From: Shimia litoralis
Lineage (GTDB): Bacteria; Pseudomonadota; Alphaproteobacteria; Rhodobacterales; Rhodobacteraceae
Direction: 5' to 3'
DNA: 64,000 nt
NCBI RefSeq assembly: GCF_005518135.1
Contig: NZ_SULI01000001.1
Location: 310,001 to 374,000, forward strand
The notes below the pieces were generated by a model that worked only from the letters and a program-made list of their open reading frames with translations, searched no databases and was not told the DNA's origin. Within the stretch, counting starts at the first letter, position 1. The number at the start of each line of letters is the position of its first letter. The position numbers were made by a program, and so were the translations under genes. Positions 8,634 through 19,190 of the stretch are shown here, piece after piece.

Positions 8634-9946
8634 TGCGATTGTTTGCGACCCTTCTGGCAGGATTGATGGTGTTGGGCCAATTGGCGGCGGCACAGTCTGG
8701 ACCTTTGCGGATTGAAATCACCGAAGGCGTTATCGAGCCTTTGCCCTACGCGGTGCCGGATTTTGTCGCAGAGGATGGCGGCGCCAAGGATTACGGCGCT
8801 CAGCTTGCACGGGTCATCGCAGAGGATTTAAACGGGACAGGATTGTTTCGCGAGATCCCCGCAAAAGCGCATATTAGCCAAATCACCAACTTTGCGTCGC
8901 CCGTGCAATTTGCTGATTGGAAGGCCGTAAACGCACAGGCTTTGGTCACTGGGGCGGTCTCGGTCTCTGGGAACAATCTTGAGGTGAAGTTCCGCGTCTA
9001 TGATGTTTTTGCCGGTCAGGAACTGGGCAACGGCTTGCGCTTTAAGGGCACCACAGAGGGCTGGCGTCGGATGGCCCACAAGGTCGCAGATGCGGTGTAC
9101 AGCCGGATCACTGGCGAGGGGGGCTATTTTGACAGCCGCGTGGTTTTTGTCAGTGAAACTGGGCCTAAGAATGATCGCAAGAAACGATTGGCGATTATGG
9201 ATTATGATGGTGCGGGTCTTCAGTATCTGACGGATAGCAGCACGATTGTGCTGGCCCCGCGGTTTTCCCCAAAGGGCGACAAGGTTCTGTATACGAGTTA
9301 TGAAACCGGCTTTCCGCGCGTGTTCATCTTGGATGTTGGCAGCGTCAAACGTCGCGCCCTTGAAGACCAAGACGGCACAATGAGTTTTGCGCCGCGGTTT
9401 TCACCAGACGGAAAAAGCGTTTTGATGTCGATCACCCAAGGCGGGAACACTGACATTTACCGTATGGATATCAGCAGCGGGCGGCAAACTCAGTTGACCA
9501 ACTCTCCTGGAATTGACACCGCGCCAAGCTATAGTCCCGATGGTTCCAAGATTGTGTTTGAAAGCGATCGCTCTGGCAATCAGCAGCTCTATGTCATGAG
9601 CGCCAAGGGGGGGGAACCCACCCGCATCAGCTTTGGTCAAGGTCGATATGGTACACCTGTTTGGTCGCCCCGTGGCGATTTGATTGCGTTTACAAAACAG
9701 AACAAAGGCCGGTTCCATATCGGTGTCATGCGTACGGATGGTTCGGAAGAGCGTCTTTTGACAGCGTCGTTCTTGGATGAAGGCCCAACATGGGCACCAA
9801 ATGGGCGTGTCATTATGTTCACGCGCGAAACACAGGGGGCCAAGGGGTCGTCATCTTTGTACTCGGTTGACGTATCTGGGCGAAATCTTAAGAAAATACG
9901 GTTGAATGGTGGGGCGTCCGATCCGAGCTGGTCGCCGCTGCAATAG
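8630..9946 (+). CDS. tolB: Tol-Pal system periplasmic beta-propeller TolB
   Basis: A 438-residue protein with a signal peptide (cleavage near AAAQS) and the two TolB domains: an N-terminal alpha/beta domain ([18 protein letters not shown]) and a C-terminal six-bladed propeller. The propeller repeats show as [30 protein letters not shown] and [10 protein letters not shown]. TolB binds Pal and TolA. It overlaps tolA by 4 bp (ATGA). Confidence 0.96.
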   Translation: MMRLFATLLAGLMVLGQLAAAQSGPLRIEITEGVIEPLPYAVPDFVAEDGGAKDYGAQLARVIAEDLNGTGLFREIPAKAHISQITNFASPVQFADWKAVNAQALVTGAVSVSGNNLEVKFRVYDVFAGQELGNGLRFKGTTEGWRRMAHKVADAVYSRITGEGGYFDSRVVFVSETGPKNDRKKRLAIMDYDGAGLQYLTDSSTIVLAPRFSPKGDKVLYTSYETGFPRVFILDVGSVKRRALEDQDGTMSFAPRFSPDGKSVLMSITQGGNTDIYRMDISSGRQTQLTNSPGIDTAPSYSPDGSKIVFESDRSGNQQLYVMSAKGGEPTRISFGQGRYGTPVWSPRGDLIAFTKQNKGRFHIGVMRTDGSEERLLTASFLDEGPTWAPNGRVIMFTRETQGAKGSSSLYSVDVSGRNLKKIRLNGGASDPSWSPLQ

Positions 9947-10021
9947 TGAGACACGTTTCCTTGTAGCAGCAGCTATGTTAGACACGTGAAAACAATTCTC
10001 GACACAGAACGAGGCAAAGGC

Positions 10022-10531
10022 ATGAGCGGATTTACCAAAGCGGCACTTTTGATGGCGGGCCTTGCGTTAAGCGCCTGTTCCAATAACGGTCTTTTGACGG
10101 GCGATGGCAGTAACGGCGCCGCAGGCGCTGGCGATTTTGTCGCCGGAAGCCCGGATGACCCCACATCCATCGCCTATTTTCAGCAGACGGTCGGGGATCG
10201 GGTGTTGTTCCTTGTGGACCAGTCCACCTTGACCGAAGAGGGGCGCAGCTTACTGTTGAGCCAAGCCAACTGGTTGTTGGAAAACACAAGCTTTACAGCC
10301 GTGATCGAAGGTCACGCGGACGAGCAGGGCACGCGGGAATACAACCTTGCCCTTGGGGCGCGTCGGGCGAATGCGGTACAAGAATTCCTTGTGTCGCGTG
10401 GGGTGGCCGCCAATCGGTTACGGACAGTGAGCTTTGGCAAAGAACGCCCGCTTGAAATCTGTTCAGCAGAGGCGTGTTATGCGCAAAATCGTCGGGCTGT
10501 GACAATCCTGACAAGTGGCCTGAGCAGCTAA
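10022..10531 (+). CDS. pal: Peptidoglycan-associated lipoprotein Pal
   Basis: A 169-residue outer-membrane lipoprotein. The signal peptide ends in the lipobox L-S-A-C with lipid-modified C19, followed by a Gly/Asn-rich tether and an OmpA-type peptidoglycan-binding domain (VIEGHADEQGTREYN, then GARRANAV). ATG 10022 is preceded by GAGG-x4-GG purines. Anchors the outer membrane to the wall and partners TolB. Confidence 0.95.
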   Translation: MSGFTKAALLMAGLALSACSNNGLLTGDGSNGAAGAGDFVAGSPDDPTSIAYFQQTVGDRVLFLVDQSTLTEEGRSLLLSQANWLLENTSFTAVIEGHADEQGTREYNLALGARRANAVQEFLVSRGVAANRLRTVSFGKERPLEICSAEACYAQNRRAVTILTSGLSS

Positions 10532-10542
10532 GGAGAGTCCTG

Positions 10543-11388
10543 ATGCGTCTGTTTGCTGTTGCAGTCTTTGTCGTGGCGGGGGCGGTTGCACCGATGGTGC
10601 AGGCCCAGAATGCGGAAACTTTGGCGGATATTCGTCAGCAGTTGAATGTGTTGTATGTCGATATCCAATCCCTGAAACGGGAATTGTCCACAACCGGGGC
10701 GCCTTTGTCGGGTAGCTCGGGTGGTGGGAGCTTGGCACGTCTGGACGCAATCGAAGCCCAAATGCAGCAACTGACCGGCAAAACAGAACGGCTGGAATAT
10801 CGCATTCAGCAAATCGTGGATGATGGCACCAATCGTATTGGGGATCTTGAGTTCCGGTTGGTCGAATTGGAAGGCGGAGACGTCAGCCAATTGGGCGAGA
10901 CGACCACACTTGGTGGCAGTGCAGGGGCATCGCAAGGCACTGGCGCGGGCGTGTTTCCCCCCGCGAGTTCAAATGTCGGCGAACTGGCTGTCGGCGAAGC
11001 CTCGGATTTCCAACGTGCCAAAGATGCCTTGGTTGCCGGAAATTATCGTAGTGCCGCAGATCAGTTTACTGCGTTTTTGTCTGCTTACCCCGGAAGCCCG
11101 CTTGAATCCGAGGCACATCTGCGCCGCGGACAAGCCATCGAGGAACAAGACAACCCAAGTCAGGAAACGCGTGCGCTTGTGGCACGCACCTATCTGGATG
11201 CGTATTCAAGCAATATGAACAGCGACGTCGCTGACGAGGCGCTGTATCATCTGGGGCGCGCGCTGGGACGGTTGGGCAAATCCAATGAAGCCTGCGTGAC
11301 CCTGAACGAAGTCGAAGTGCGCCATCCGGGGTCAGAGTTTGTGCTGCAGGCAAAATCCGAGATGGCCAATCTGGGGTGCAGCCTGTAA
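10543..11388 (+). CDS. cpoB: Cell division coordinator CpoB (YbgF)
   Basis: About 281 residues: signal peptide ending VQAQ, a coiled-coil N-terminal region (LADIRQQLNVLYVDIQSLKREL), a Gly/Ser linker, and C-terminal TPR-like repeats (FQRAKDALVAGNYRSAADQFTAFL onward). An AGGAGAG site at 10531 fixes ATG 10543. Usual last member of the tol-pal group; links peptidoglycan synthesis to Tol constriction in Escherichia coli. Confidence 0.92.
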   Translation: MRLFAVAVFVVAGAVAPMVQAQNAETLADIRQQLNVLYVDIQSLKRELSTTGAPLSGSSGGGSLARLDAIEAQMQQLTGKTERLEYRIQQIVDDGTNRIGDLEFRLVELEGGDVSQLGETTTLGGSAGASQGTGAGVFPPASSNVGELAVGEASDFQRAKDALVAGNYRSAADQFTAFLSAYPGSPLESEAHLRRGQAIEEQDNPSQETRALVARTYLDAYSSNMNSDVADEALYHLGRALGRLGKSNEACVTLNEVEVRHPGSEFVLQAKSEMANLGCSL

Positions 11389-11392
11389 CGCC

Positions 11393-12637
11393 ATGGATGC
11401 CAACGGGCCCCAAGGGACACTTGCACGTTTTCTTGAGCACACTCAGGCACGCCGGATCGGCGTGGCCGTTTCCGGCGGCAGCGATTCACTGGCGTTGCTG
11501 CATCTTGTGTGTGATTGGGCGCTCACACACGGCGTTAAGGTCCATGCTGCAACCGTAGATCACGGTCTGCGTTCCGAAGCACCAAGCGAAGCTGCCTATG
11601 TGGCCCAAATTTGCGAAGGGCTTGGGGTATCCCATACGATTTTGTGTTGGACCGATTGGGATAAAAGCGGCAACTTGCAGGCCGAGGCGCGTGCTGCGCG
11701 TTATCGGCTGTTGGCGGACTGGGCCAAATCCCGAAATCTGGAGAGTGTCTTGCTGGGTCATACCATGGATGACCAGGCAGAAACGCTGCTGATGCGGCTG
11801 GCAAGAGGGGCAGGTGTCGACGGATTGTCTGCGATGGCTGCGCGATTTACGCGCGCTGGACAGACATTTGGCCGCCCGCTGCTGGATGTGCGACGTCAGG
11901 ACTTGCGAAAATTTCTGAACGCACGCGATGTGGCGTGGATCGACGATCCGTCAAATGCGGACCCCGCGTATGATCGGGTCAGGGTGCGTGCTGCGCTCGC
12001 CACGTTGGGCGAGATCGGTCTTGATGCGCCTGTGTTGTCACGCGTCAGCCAAAATTTGGCAGTGTCCCGCGATGCCCTCAGGTGGCAGGTCGCACAAATC
12101 GCCAAAGATACCGTCACCACCGATCGCGGCGACATCATCGTGTCACTTTCTGACATAGCCGCTTATCCCGACGAAATCCTGCGGCGGTTGATGTCAGAGG
12201 CCCTGATGTGGGTATCGGGGGCGTCCTATGTGCCGAGAGGGCGGGCAATGACGCGGCTTGTTGCGGCACTGCGCGCTGGACGTGGAGAGACGCTGCATGG
12301 GTGTCTTTTGCGGATGTCACATGGGAAATGCCGGATCAGTCGAGAATGGGCGGCGGTTGCGCGTGTGGTGTCATGTGGGCCGGTCGCCCAAGAGATTGTA
12401 TGGGACAGGCGTTGGCATGTCACAGGACCATGGCAGGAGGGATTGCAAGTTCGTGCCCTGTCCGAGCAGGGAATATTACAGGTCCCAGACTGGCGAAACT
12501 GCGGCCTGCCTCGACAAAGCCTGTTGGCATCTCCGTCAATATGGTATGGTGAGACTCTGGTTTCGGCACCACTTGCGGGCTGGGAACAGGGCTGGAGGGC
12601 TGAAATTTCACCAGAACGGGCGAATTTTCTCTCTTGA
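11393..12637 (+). CDS. tilS: tRNA(Ile)-lysidine synthase TilS
   Basis: A 414-residue PP-loop ATPase that adds lysine to C34 of the AUA-reading tRNA-Ile. The SGGSDS motif is at about 27-32 and is followed by the helical region with GHTMDDQAETLLMRLARGAGVDGL. The C-terminal part is divergent, as usual for the family. Starts 4 bp after cpoB and precedes ftsH, a common order in alphaproteobacteria. Confidence 0.93.
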   Translation: MDANGPQGTLARFLEHTQARRIGVAVSGGSDSLALLHLVCDWALTHGVKVHAATVDHGLRSEAPSEAAYVAQICEGLGVSHTILCWTDWDKSGNLQAEARAARYRLLADWAKSRNLESVLLGHTMDDQAETLLMRLARGAGVDGLSAMAARFTRAGQTFGRPLLDVRRQDLRKFLNARDVAWIDDPSNADPAYDRVRVRAALATLGEIGLDAPVLSRVSQNLAVSRDALRWQVAQIAKDTVTTDRGDIIVSLSDIAAYPDEILRRLMSEALMWVSGASYVPRGRAMTRLVAALRAGRGETLHGCLLRMSHGKCRISREWAAVARVVSCGPVAQEIVWDRRWHVTGPWQEGLQVRALSEQGILQVPDWRNCGLPRQSLLASPSIWYGETLVSAPLAGWEQGWRAEISPERANFLS

Positions 12638-12661
12638 AGTCCCCGACTTGGCATTATCGCA

Positions 12662-12689
12662 TTGAACCTGCTGTTTTGATGTCTATTTA
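12662..12689 (+). promoter_or_regulatory. Probable sigma70-type promoter of ftsH
   Basis: TTGAAC at 12662-12667, 16-bp spacer, TATTTA at 12684-12689, about 55 bp before the ftsH start. Pattern match only. Confidence 0.45.
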
Positions 12690-12744
12690 TCACCAAAGAC
12701 CGTTGTGATAGCACAACGCCGTTCGTCGATTGGGAGATTTTGCC

Positions 12745-14658
12745 TTGGGCAACGCACGCAACATTGCATTTTGGGTCGTTCTGTTTTTACTGATTTTGGC
12801 CCTGTTTAACCTATTCAGCGGCGGCAACAGCACGCTGCAAAGCCGCGAGATTGGCTATTCTGATTTTGTTGCTGCTGTCGAAGGCGGCTCGGTTCAGAGC
12901 GTCACGCTGGACGGCGAACAAATTCGCTATCGCAGTTCTGACGGAGATTTCGTGACCATTCGTCCAGAAGATGCGGATGTCACAAACCTGCTCCTTGAAA
13001 AAGGCATTCCTGTAAAAGCCGAGGCCCAACAGCAATCTGGCTTTCAGTCCTTTATCCTTGGATTGCTTCCGTTCCTGTTGCTGATTGGGGTCTGGATCTA
13101 TTTCATGAACCGCATGCAAGGCGGCGGCAAAGGCGGTGCGATGGGCTTTGGCAAATCCAAAGCCAAGATGCTGACCGAAAAGCACGGGCGTGTCACATTT
13201 GATGACGTGGCCGGAATCGACGAAGCCAAAGAAGAACTGGAAGAGATCGTAGAGTTTCTGCGCAATCCCCAAAAATTCTCGCGTCTTGGCGGTAAAATTC
13301 CAAAAGGCGCATTGTTGGTGGGCCCTCCGGGGACAGGTAAAACCTTGCTCGCGCGTGCGATTGCTGGCGAAGCTGGCGTGCCGTTTTTCACCATCTCGGG
13401 ATCTGACTTTGTGGAAATGTTCGTCGGGGTCGGTGCAAGCCGCGTCCGTGACATGTTTGAACAAGCCAAGAAAAACGCTCCTTGCATCGTGTTTATCGAT
13501 GAAATCGACGCTGTGGGTCGCCACCGTGGGGCCGGATATGGCGGCGGGAATGATGAACGCGAACAGACTTTGAACCAATTGCTGGTTGAAATGGACGGGT
13601 TTGAGGCCAACGAGGGTGTGATCATTCTCGCGGCAACCAACCGTAAGGATGTGCTGGACCCTGCGTTGCTGCGTCCGGGTCGTTTTGACCGGAACGTGAC
13701 CGTTGGCAATCCAGACATCAAAGGTCGTGAAAAAATCTTGGGTGTGCATGCACGCAAAACGCCGCTTGGCCCTGACGTTGACCTGCGCATTATTGCGCGT
13801 GGCTCTCCTGGGTTCTCGGGGGCTGACCTTGCCAACCTCGTGAACGAAGCCGCCCTGATGGCTGCCCGCATTGGACGACGTTTTGTCACGATGGAAGACT
13901 TCGAGAGCGCCAAAGACAAAGTAATGATGGGCGCCGAGCGCCGCTCGATGGTGCTGACGGCAGATCAAAAAGAGAAAACCGCCTACCACGAGGCGGGGCA
14001 CGCGGTGGTCGGCTTGGCTTTGCCAAAATGTGACCCAGTGTACAAAGCGACGATTATTCCTCGGGGTGGTGCCTTGGGGATGGTTGTGAGCTTGCCTGAA
14101 ATCGACCGTTTGAACTGGCACAAGTCGGAATGCGAGCAAAAGCTGGCGATGACGATGGCCGGGAAAGCTGCCGAAATCCTTAAATACGGCGAAGACGAGG
14201 TCTCCAACGGCCCCGCAGGCGATATTCAACAGGCTTCTGGTTTGGCCCGCGCGATGGTGTTGCGTTGGGGGATGTCGGACAAAGTCGGCAATATTGACTA
14301 TGAACAAGCCCACGAAGGCTACATGGGCAATGGCGCTGGCGGTTTCTCGATCTCGGCACAGACCAAAGAAGTGATCGAAGAAGAAGTCAAACGTCTGATC
14401 GACGATGGCTATGCCGAAGCATACCGTATTCTAAGCGAACGCAAGGACGACTGGGTGCGCCTTGCGGAGGGATTGCTAGAGTATGAAACGCTGACGGGGG
14501 AAGAAATCGCACGTGTGATGAAGGGCGAACCTCCCAGAGCAGACGATGACGACGATAGCGCGGACGCGGGCAATGCCCCAAGCGTCACGGCGCTTCCCAA
14601 GACCAAACCACGCAAGCCCTCAGGCGAGAGTGGGATGGAACCGGAACCCACCGCATGA
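12745..14658 (+). CDS. ftsH: ATP-dependent zinc metalloprotease FtsH
   Basis: A 637-residue membrane protease that degrades misfolded membrane proteins and short-lived regulators. Order: membrane helix, small periplasmic domain, second helix ([15 protein letters not shown]), AAA domain with Walker A GPPGTGKT (about 193-200) and the second-region-of-homology arginines, then the zinc protease site HEAGH (about 416). TTG 12745 is chosen: it follows GGGAG by 8 bp and gives the family-typical N terminus [11 protein letters not shown]. The C terminus is an acidic D-rich tail. Downstream gene overlaps by 4 bp. Confidence 0.96.
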   Translation: MGNARNIAFWVVLFLLILALFNLFSGGNSTLQSREIGYSDFVAAVEGGSVQSVTLDGEQIRYRSSDGDFVTIRPEDADVTNLLLEKGIPVKAEAQQQSGFQSFILGLLPFLLLIGVWIYFMNRMQGGGKGGAMGFGKSKAKMLTEKHGRVTFDDVAGIDEAKEELEEIVEFLRNPQKFSRLGGKIPKGALLVGPPGTGKTLLARAIAGEAGVPFFTISGSDFVEMFVGVGASRVRDMFEQAKKNAPCIVFIDEIDAVGRHRGAGYGGGNDEREQTLNQLLVEMDGFEANEGVIILAATNRKDVLDPALLRPGRFDRNVTVGNPDIKGREKILGVHARKTPLGPDVDLRIIARGSPGFSGADLANLVNEAALMAARIGRRFVTMEDFESAKDKVMMGAERRSMVLTADQKEKTAYHEAGHAVVGLALPKCDPVYKATIIPRGGALGMVVSLPEIDRLNWHKSECEQKLAMTMAGKAAEILKYGEDEVSNGPAGDIQQASGLARAMVLRWGMSDKVGNIDYEQAHEGYMGNGAGGFSISAQTKEVIEEEVKRLIDDGYAEAYRILSERKDDWVRLAEGLLEYETLTGEEIARVMKGEPPRADDDDDSADAGNAPSVTALPKTKPRKPSGESGMEPEPTA

Positions 14659-15437
14659 CGTCAGAAATGACACAAGACTGGAACCCCGGGACCTATCAAA
14701 GGTTCCGGGGTTTGCGTTTGCAGCCCGCGCTGGACTTGCTGGCTGCGGTGGGTGAGCTACCGAATGGGTCTCTTGTGGATCTGGGGTGTGGCACAGGGGT
14801 GGTCGGTCCGGAACTGGCGGCCAAATTTCCACGACGCCTGATCGTCGGGGTGGACGGGTCACCTGCCATGTTGTCCCAAGCCGCGCGTGTCCCCTGCTAT
14901 GGTGCCCTGCAAGAGGCAGACATTGCCCAGTGGCGCCCTGACGAAACGCCCGCGCTGATCTATTCGAACGCAGCACTTCAGTGGTTGGATGCACATGACA
15001 CGCTCTTGCCGCGCTTGATCGGGTATCTGCCAGCGGGCGGGGTGCTTGCGGTGCAAATGCCCAACCAGACGCTTGCGCCGTCTCACCAAGGGTGGCGTTC
15101 TGCGTTTGAGGGGTTGCATGCAGCGCGGTCTGTGGAGCGCAGTTCGGAAATTTTGACGCCTGCGGCTTATTTCGATCTTTTGTCGCCCTTGGGAGAGTTG
15201 CGGCTTTGGCAAACGGACTATTTTCAACATCTCGAGGCCTCAGAGACCGGGCACCCCGTACGCCATTTTACCCAGAGTACATATGCGCGCCCCTTTCTCG
15301 ACGCAGTCAGCCAAGATGAAACACCAGAGTTGATTGCGGCCTATGAAGACGCTATGGCCAAAGCCTATCCATTGCGGTCGGATGGCTCGGTTGTTTTTGC
15401 CTTCCGGCGGCTGTTTTTCACGCTGCGCCTCTGGTGA
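14655..15437 (+). CDS. Class I SAM methyltransferase, trans-aconitate 2-methyltransferase-like
   Basis: A 260-residue methyltransferase. The SAM site is [15 protein letters not shown] (about 35-49), followed by [10 protein letters not shown] and [10 protein letters not shown]. That last motif and the overall layout resemble Tam, which methylates trans-aconitate, but substrate is not provable here. It overlaps ftsH by 4 bp (ATGA); an internal ATG at 14667 is an alternative start. Confidence 0.75.
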   Translation: MTSEMTQDWNPGTYQRFRGLRLQPALDLLAAVGELPNGSLVDLGCGTGVVGPELAAKFPRRLIVGVDGSPAMLSQAARVPCYGALQEADIAQWRPDETPALIYSNAALQWLDAHDTLLPRLIGYLPAGGVLAVQMPNQTLAPSHQGWRSAFEGLHAARSVERSSEILTPAAYFDLLSPLGELRLWQTDYFQHLEASETGHPVRHFTQSTYARPFLDAVSQDETPELIAAYEDAMAKAYPLRSDGSVVFAFRRLFFTLRLW

Positions 15438-15461
15438 GAGGCCATACAGGACACGTTCAAT

Positions 15462-16058
15462 ATGCCTGCTTTGATGCCGACTGATTATTTTGCCGAGGTT
15501 CTTTGGTTGGGGCGCGTCGCGGACAGTGTCGAAAATTTGCGATCAGAGCCGCTCGAAGAGATGGATTTGGATTTTGACGGTGTGGCTGGCGAGTGCCACG
15601 CGGGTTTGACACGCAAGTCCTGTAGTCGCGTGTTGTCCCAGCATCCGCGCGGCACAGAAATCGCCAATTCGCGCCAGATATCGATTCTGTCTGCGGAAGA
15701 GCTGGAGACCATCGCAGATGACCTGGGAATCGAAGAATTTGATCCTGCATGGGTCGGGGCGTCGATGATCTTGCGTGGTATCCCGAATTTCAGCCACATC
15801 CCGCCGTCGTCACGTCTTCAGGCTGATAGTGGTGCAACGATTGTTGTCGACATGGAAAACCGCCCCTGTGTCCTGCCTGCGCGCGTGATCGAGGTCGAAT
15901 CTCCTGGGCACGGACGTGCATTTAAATCAGCAGCCCAAGGCAAACGCGGCGTCGTCGGGTGGGTCGAGCGTGAAGGTCTTGTACGCGTTGGTGATGTGTT
16001 GCGGCTTCATATTCCGGATCAACCGGTATGGTCAGAATTGGCCAATGCACGCGCGTAA
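15462..16058 (+). CDS. MOSC domain-containing protein
   Basis: A 198-residue protein with MOSC features: an N-terminal strand region (EVLWLGRV), the segment ANSRQISILSAEELETIADDLG, and the conserved core FSHIPPSSRLQ followed by N-R-P-C (the Cys of the MOSC fold). MOSC proteins are thought to carry sulfur from a Cys for molybdenum-cofactor-related chemistry; the true partner is unknown. Free-standing between the methyltransferase and fhs. Confidence 0.8.
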   Translation: MPALMPTDYFAEVLWLGRVADSVENLRSEPLEEMDLDFDGVAGECHAGLTRKSCSRVLSQHPRGTEIANSRQISILSAEELETIADDLGIEEFDPAWVGASMILRGIPNFSHIPPSSRLQADSGATIVVDMENRPCVLPARVIEVESPGHGRAFKSAAQGKRGVVGWVEREGLVRVGDVLRLHIPDQPVWSELANARA

Positions 16059-16234
16059 CGCCCAGTCATAAGATTTTGGCCTAGGATCCCGATTATTTCG
16101 TTCGGAAAAGCAATGCCCCGCGAGTTGGACGTTTCAAGGGGTGGAAATGTCGGAAATGCGCCCTTCATTCTGCGCGGCTCAGAGTATGCAGTTACCCAGA
16201 GAGTTATTGAACAGCTACTGGGATAGGGATTGCC

Positions 16235-17911
16235 ATGAGCTTTAAGACCGACATCGAAATCGCCCGCGAAGCGAAGAAACGCCCGATTCAGGAAATCGGC
16301 GCAAAGCTGAGCATCGGAAGCGATGATTTGCTGCCATACGGCCACGACAAAGCCAAAGTGAGCCAAGAGTTTATCAACTCTGTGCAAGGCAATGAAAATG
16401 GCAAGCTGATCCTTGTGACAGCGATCAACCCGACGCCAGCGGGCGAAGGCAAAACCACCACGACTGTTGGTCTTGGTGACGGTTTGAACGCAATTGGCAA
16501 AAAAGCAGCCGTTTGTATTCGTGAAGCAAGCCTTGGCCCATGCTTTGGCATGAAGGGCGGCGCAGCAGGGGGCGGATATGCCCAAGTCGTGCCAATGGAA
16601 GAAATGAACCTGCACTTCACAGGTGACTTCCACGCGATTACCAGCGCCCACAACCTGTTGTCTGCAATGATCGACAACCACATCTATTGGGGCAACGAGC
16701 TCGAGATCGATGAGCGCCGCGTTGTTTGGCGCCGTGTTCTGGACATGAACGACCGTGCATTGCGCGATGTCGTGACATCTCTGGGTGGTGTTTCCAACGG
16801 TTTCCCACGCCAAACCGGATTTGACATCACGGTTGCTTCGGAAGTGATGGCAATCCTGTGTCTGGCAACAGATTTGGAAGATCTTCAAGAACGCCTCGGC
16901 AGCATCATCGTTGCGTACACACGGGCACGTAAACCGATCTATGCGCGTGACATCAAAGCTGATGGCGCAATGACAGTGTTGCTCAAGGATGCGATGCAGC
17001 CAAACATCGTACAGACCCTTGAGAACAACCCTGCGTTTGTACACGGTGGCCCATTCGCCAACATTGCACACGGATGTAACTCGGTAATTGCCACAACCAC
17101 AGCTCTGAAGGTTGCGGACTATGTGGTCACCGAAGCCGGATTTGGTGCGGATTTGGGCGCTGAGAAATTCATGAACATCAAGTGTCGCAAAGCCAACTTG
17201 GCACCCGATTGTGTGGTGCTGGTGGCAACTGTGCGTGCGATGAAAATGAATGGTGGCGTCGCCAAAGGTGATTTGGGTGACGAAAATGTAGACGCCGTCA
17301 ACGAAGGTTGCGCCAACTTGGGTCGCCATATTGGCAACCTGAAGTCCTTCGGTGTGCCTGTTGTGGTTGCGATCAACCATTTTGTCAGCGACACCGACGC
17401 CGAAGTTCAAGCCGTCAAAGATTATGTCGAGACCCAAGGGTCAGAAGCAATTCTCTGCACACACTGGGCGAACGGATCTAAAGGTACAATCGAACTTGCG
17501 ACACGCGTTGCGGAAATCGCTGACTCGGGTGTGTCCCAGTTTGCGCCTCTGTATCGTGATGACTTGTCATTGTTTGAGAAAATCGAGACCGTTGCCAAGC
17601 GCATCTATCGTGCTGACGACGTTCTGGCGGATAAGAAAATTCGCGATCAGCTCAAGGCTTGGGAAGATGCCGGATATGGCAATTTGCCAGTGTGTATGGC
17701 CAAGACGCAATACAGCTTCTCGACCGATCCAAACTTGCGCGGGGCACCTGTGGGCCACAGCATGCCAGTGCGCGAAGTGCGCTTGTCAGCAGGGGCAGGA
17801 TTTGTTGTCGTAATCTGCGGCGAAATCATGACTATGCCCGGTTTGCCACGCACTCCGTCTGCAGAAGCCATCATGCTAAACGACATGGGTAACATTGAAG
17901 GCTTGTTCTAA
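16235..17911 (+). CDS. fhs: Formate--tetrahydrofolate ligase
   Basis: A 558-residue enzyme making 10-formyl-THF from formate, ATP and THF. The P-loop [11 protein letters not shown] is at about 67-77; [15 protein letters not shown] and the [19 protein letters not shown] region are family hallmarks. First gene of a one-carbon cluster with two folD copies. In marine roseobacters this route oxidises one-carbon units from methylated compounds. The 176-bp leader (16059-16234) shows no riboswitch I recognise. Confidence 0.97.
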   Translation: MSFKTDIEIAREAKKRPIQEIGAKLSIGSDDLLPYGHDKAKVSQEFINSVQGNENGKLILVTAINPTPAGEGKTTTTVGLGDGLNAIGKKAAVCIREASLGPCFGMKGGAAGGGYAQVVPMEEMNLHFTGDFHAITSAHNLLSAMIDNHIYWGNELEIDERRVVWRRVLDMNDRALRDVVTSLGGVSNGFPRQTGFDITVASEVMAILCLATDLEDLQERLGSIIVAYTRARKPIYARDIKADGAMTVLLKDAMQPNIVQTLENNPAFVHGGPFANIAHGCNSVIATTTALKVADYVVTEAGFGADLGAEKFMNIKCRKANLAPDCVVLVATVRAMKMNGGVAKGDLGDENVDAVNEGCANLGRHIGNLKSFGVPVVVAINHFVSDTDAEVQAVKDYVETQGSEAILCTHWANGSKGTIELATRVAEIADSGVSQFAPLYRDDLSLFEKIETVAKRIYRADDVLADKKIRDQLKAWEDAGYGNLPVCMAKTQYSFSTDPNLRGAPVGHSMPVREVRLSAGAGFVVVICGEIMTMPGLPRTPSAEAIMLNDMGNIEGLF

Positions 17912-17966
17912 GCCGAAAAATAAGCTTTCTGCGGTCTGAGACATTTTCGGACCGCAGGAGACGATC

Positions 17967-18272
17967 GTGACTATGCTGACACCCCCCAAGGATTGCAGTT
18001 CGATGCAGGAACTGCGCGATCAGATTGATGCGTTGGACAAAGACCTTGTCGCGCTCTTGGCCAGTCGTGCAACCTATATTGATCGAGCGATTGAACTCAA
18101 AGAGATCAATGGCTGGCCGGCGCGCATTCCGGATCGGGTCGAGGACGTAGTTTCCAAAGTACGCCAAGAAGCAGAGGCCAAGGGGCTAGAGCCCGATTTG
18201 GTCGAAAAACTTTGGCGTCAGCTCATCGACTGGTCGATCGCGCGAGAAGCGATCAGAATCGATCTGGATTAA
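17967..18272 (+). CDS. Chorismate mutase, AroQ class
   Basis: A 101-residue all-helical protein with the AroQ pattern: LRDQIDALDKDLVALLASRATYI, then K-E-x-N and R-V-E-x-V. It converts chorismate to prephenate; the isochorismate-pyruvate lyase branch has the same fold and cannot be excluded. GTG 17967 is preceded by GCAGGAG at 17955. It sits between fhs and folD, where an aromatic-pathway enzyme has no obvious metabolic reason. Confidence 0.85.
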   Translation: MTMLTPPKDCSSMQELRDQIDALDKDLVALLASRATYIDRAIELKEINGWPARIPDRVEDVVSKVRQEAEAKGLEPDLVEKLWRQLIDWSIAREAIRIDLD

Positions 18273-18283
18273 AAGGGGCGGCC

Positions 18284-19177
18284 ATGCGTGCTGCATTGAT
18301 TGACGGCAAAGCGATTGGCGCAAAACTGCGTGCAGAGGTGGCCGTGCAGGCCAACAAACTGGCGAATGAAGGCTGGCAACCGAAATTGGTGTCGGTCAGT
18401 GTCGGGGATACGTCTGCTGCGGAACTCTATGTGCGCAATCAGCAAAAACAGGCCAACAGTGCCGGAGTGGATTTTGAGGCGCGCAATTATCCGGCTGAGA
18501 CGTCTCTGGAACAGCTCATCGGAATTTTGCAGGGCTTGAACGGGGATCCGCGAGTCAACGGCATCATTATTCAACGGCCTTTGCCGGATCATATTCCTGT
18601 CAAAGTCCTTCAGAAAGCTGTGCATCCGCTCAAAGACGTTGAGGGTATGCATCCGGCCTCCATTGGCAATATCGTCTATAATGATCTTGCTTTGGGGCCG
18701 TGCACGGCCGTGGCGGCTGTCGAGATACTCAAGACTTTGCCGCTGCAGATGGAAGGGCTGAACGTCACCGTGATCGGTCATTCTGAAATCGTAGGCAAGC
18801 CAATCGCGTTTTTGCTGATGGGGTTGGGTGCGACGGTCACCGTGTGTCATCACATGACGCGCTCGGTGGCGATGCACAGCCGCGCGGCTGATGCGGTGTT
18901 TGTTGCCGTTGGCAAGCCGGGGCTGGTCACGGGTGACATGCTCAAACCCGGTGCTGCATTGATTGATATCGGGATTAACCGGATAGACACACCCGAGGGT
19001 CCGCGCACGGTGGGGGATGCCGATATGGCGTCCTGTGCCGAGGTCGCCGGATGGATCACACCTGTACCTGGCGGTGTCGGCCCTGTGACGGTGGCCACAC
19101 TGATGAAGAACGCGGTTCTCGCGACGCAAATGCAAATGGATCATTATCGGGGCGCCTATGCCCAGACAGATGTTTAG
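18284..19177 (+). CDS. FolD-like protein with altered active site (first of two tandem folD genes)
   Basis: A 297-residue homologue of methylene-THF dehydrogenase/cyclohydrolase. The NADP-binding part is good ([31 protein letters not shown]). Compared with the next gene and with E. coli FolD, the catalytic Lys54 is Gln53 (Y-V-R-N-Q), Asp121 is Glu120 (KDVEG), VQLPLP is IQRPLP and PCTP is PCTA. Cyclohydrolase activity is therefore doubtful; a specialised dehydrogenase or a substrate other than methylene-THF is possible. ATG 18284 follows AAGGGG; 13 bp separate it from folD. Confidence 0.82.
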   Translation: MRAALIDGKAIGAKLRAEVAVQANKLANEGWQPKLVSVSVGDTSAAELYVRNQQKQANSAGVDFEARNYPAETSLEQLIGILQGLNGDPRVNGIIIQRPLPDHIPVKVLQKAVHPLKDVEGMHPASIGNIVYNDLALGPCTAVAAVEILKTLPLQMEGLNVTVIGHSEIVGKPIAFLLMGLGATVTVCHHMTRSVAMHSRAADAVFVAVGKPGLVTGDMLKPGAALIDIGINRIDTPEGPRTVGDADMASCAEVAGWITPVPGGVGPVTVATLMKNAVLATQMQMDHYRGAYAQTDV

Positions 19178-19190
19178 AGAGGAATTCAAC

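Noticed and set aside
12811-14313. 500-codon open frame on the minus strand
   Set aside because: It lies fully opposite ftsH, has no recognisable domain, and reflects codon bias in a GC-rich gene.
16059-16234. Possible folate or glycine riboswitch before fhs
   Set aside because: I could not find the conserved cores of known THF or glycine riboswitches or a stable terminator stem in this leader.
16019-17437. 472-codon open frame on the minus strand
   Set aside because: Antisense to fhs; the Cys/His-rich translation is typical of reverse-frame reading and no start site supports it.
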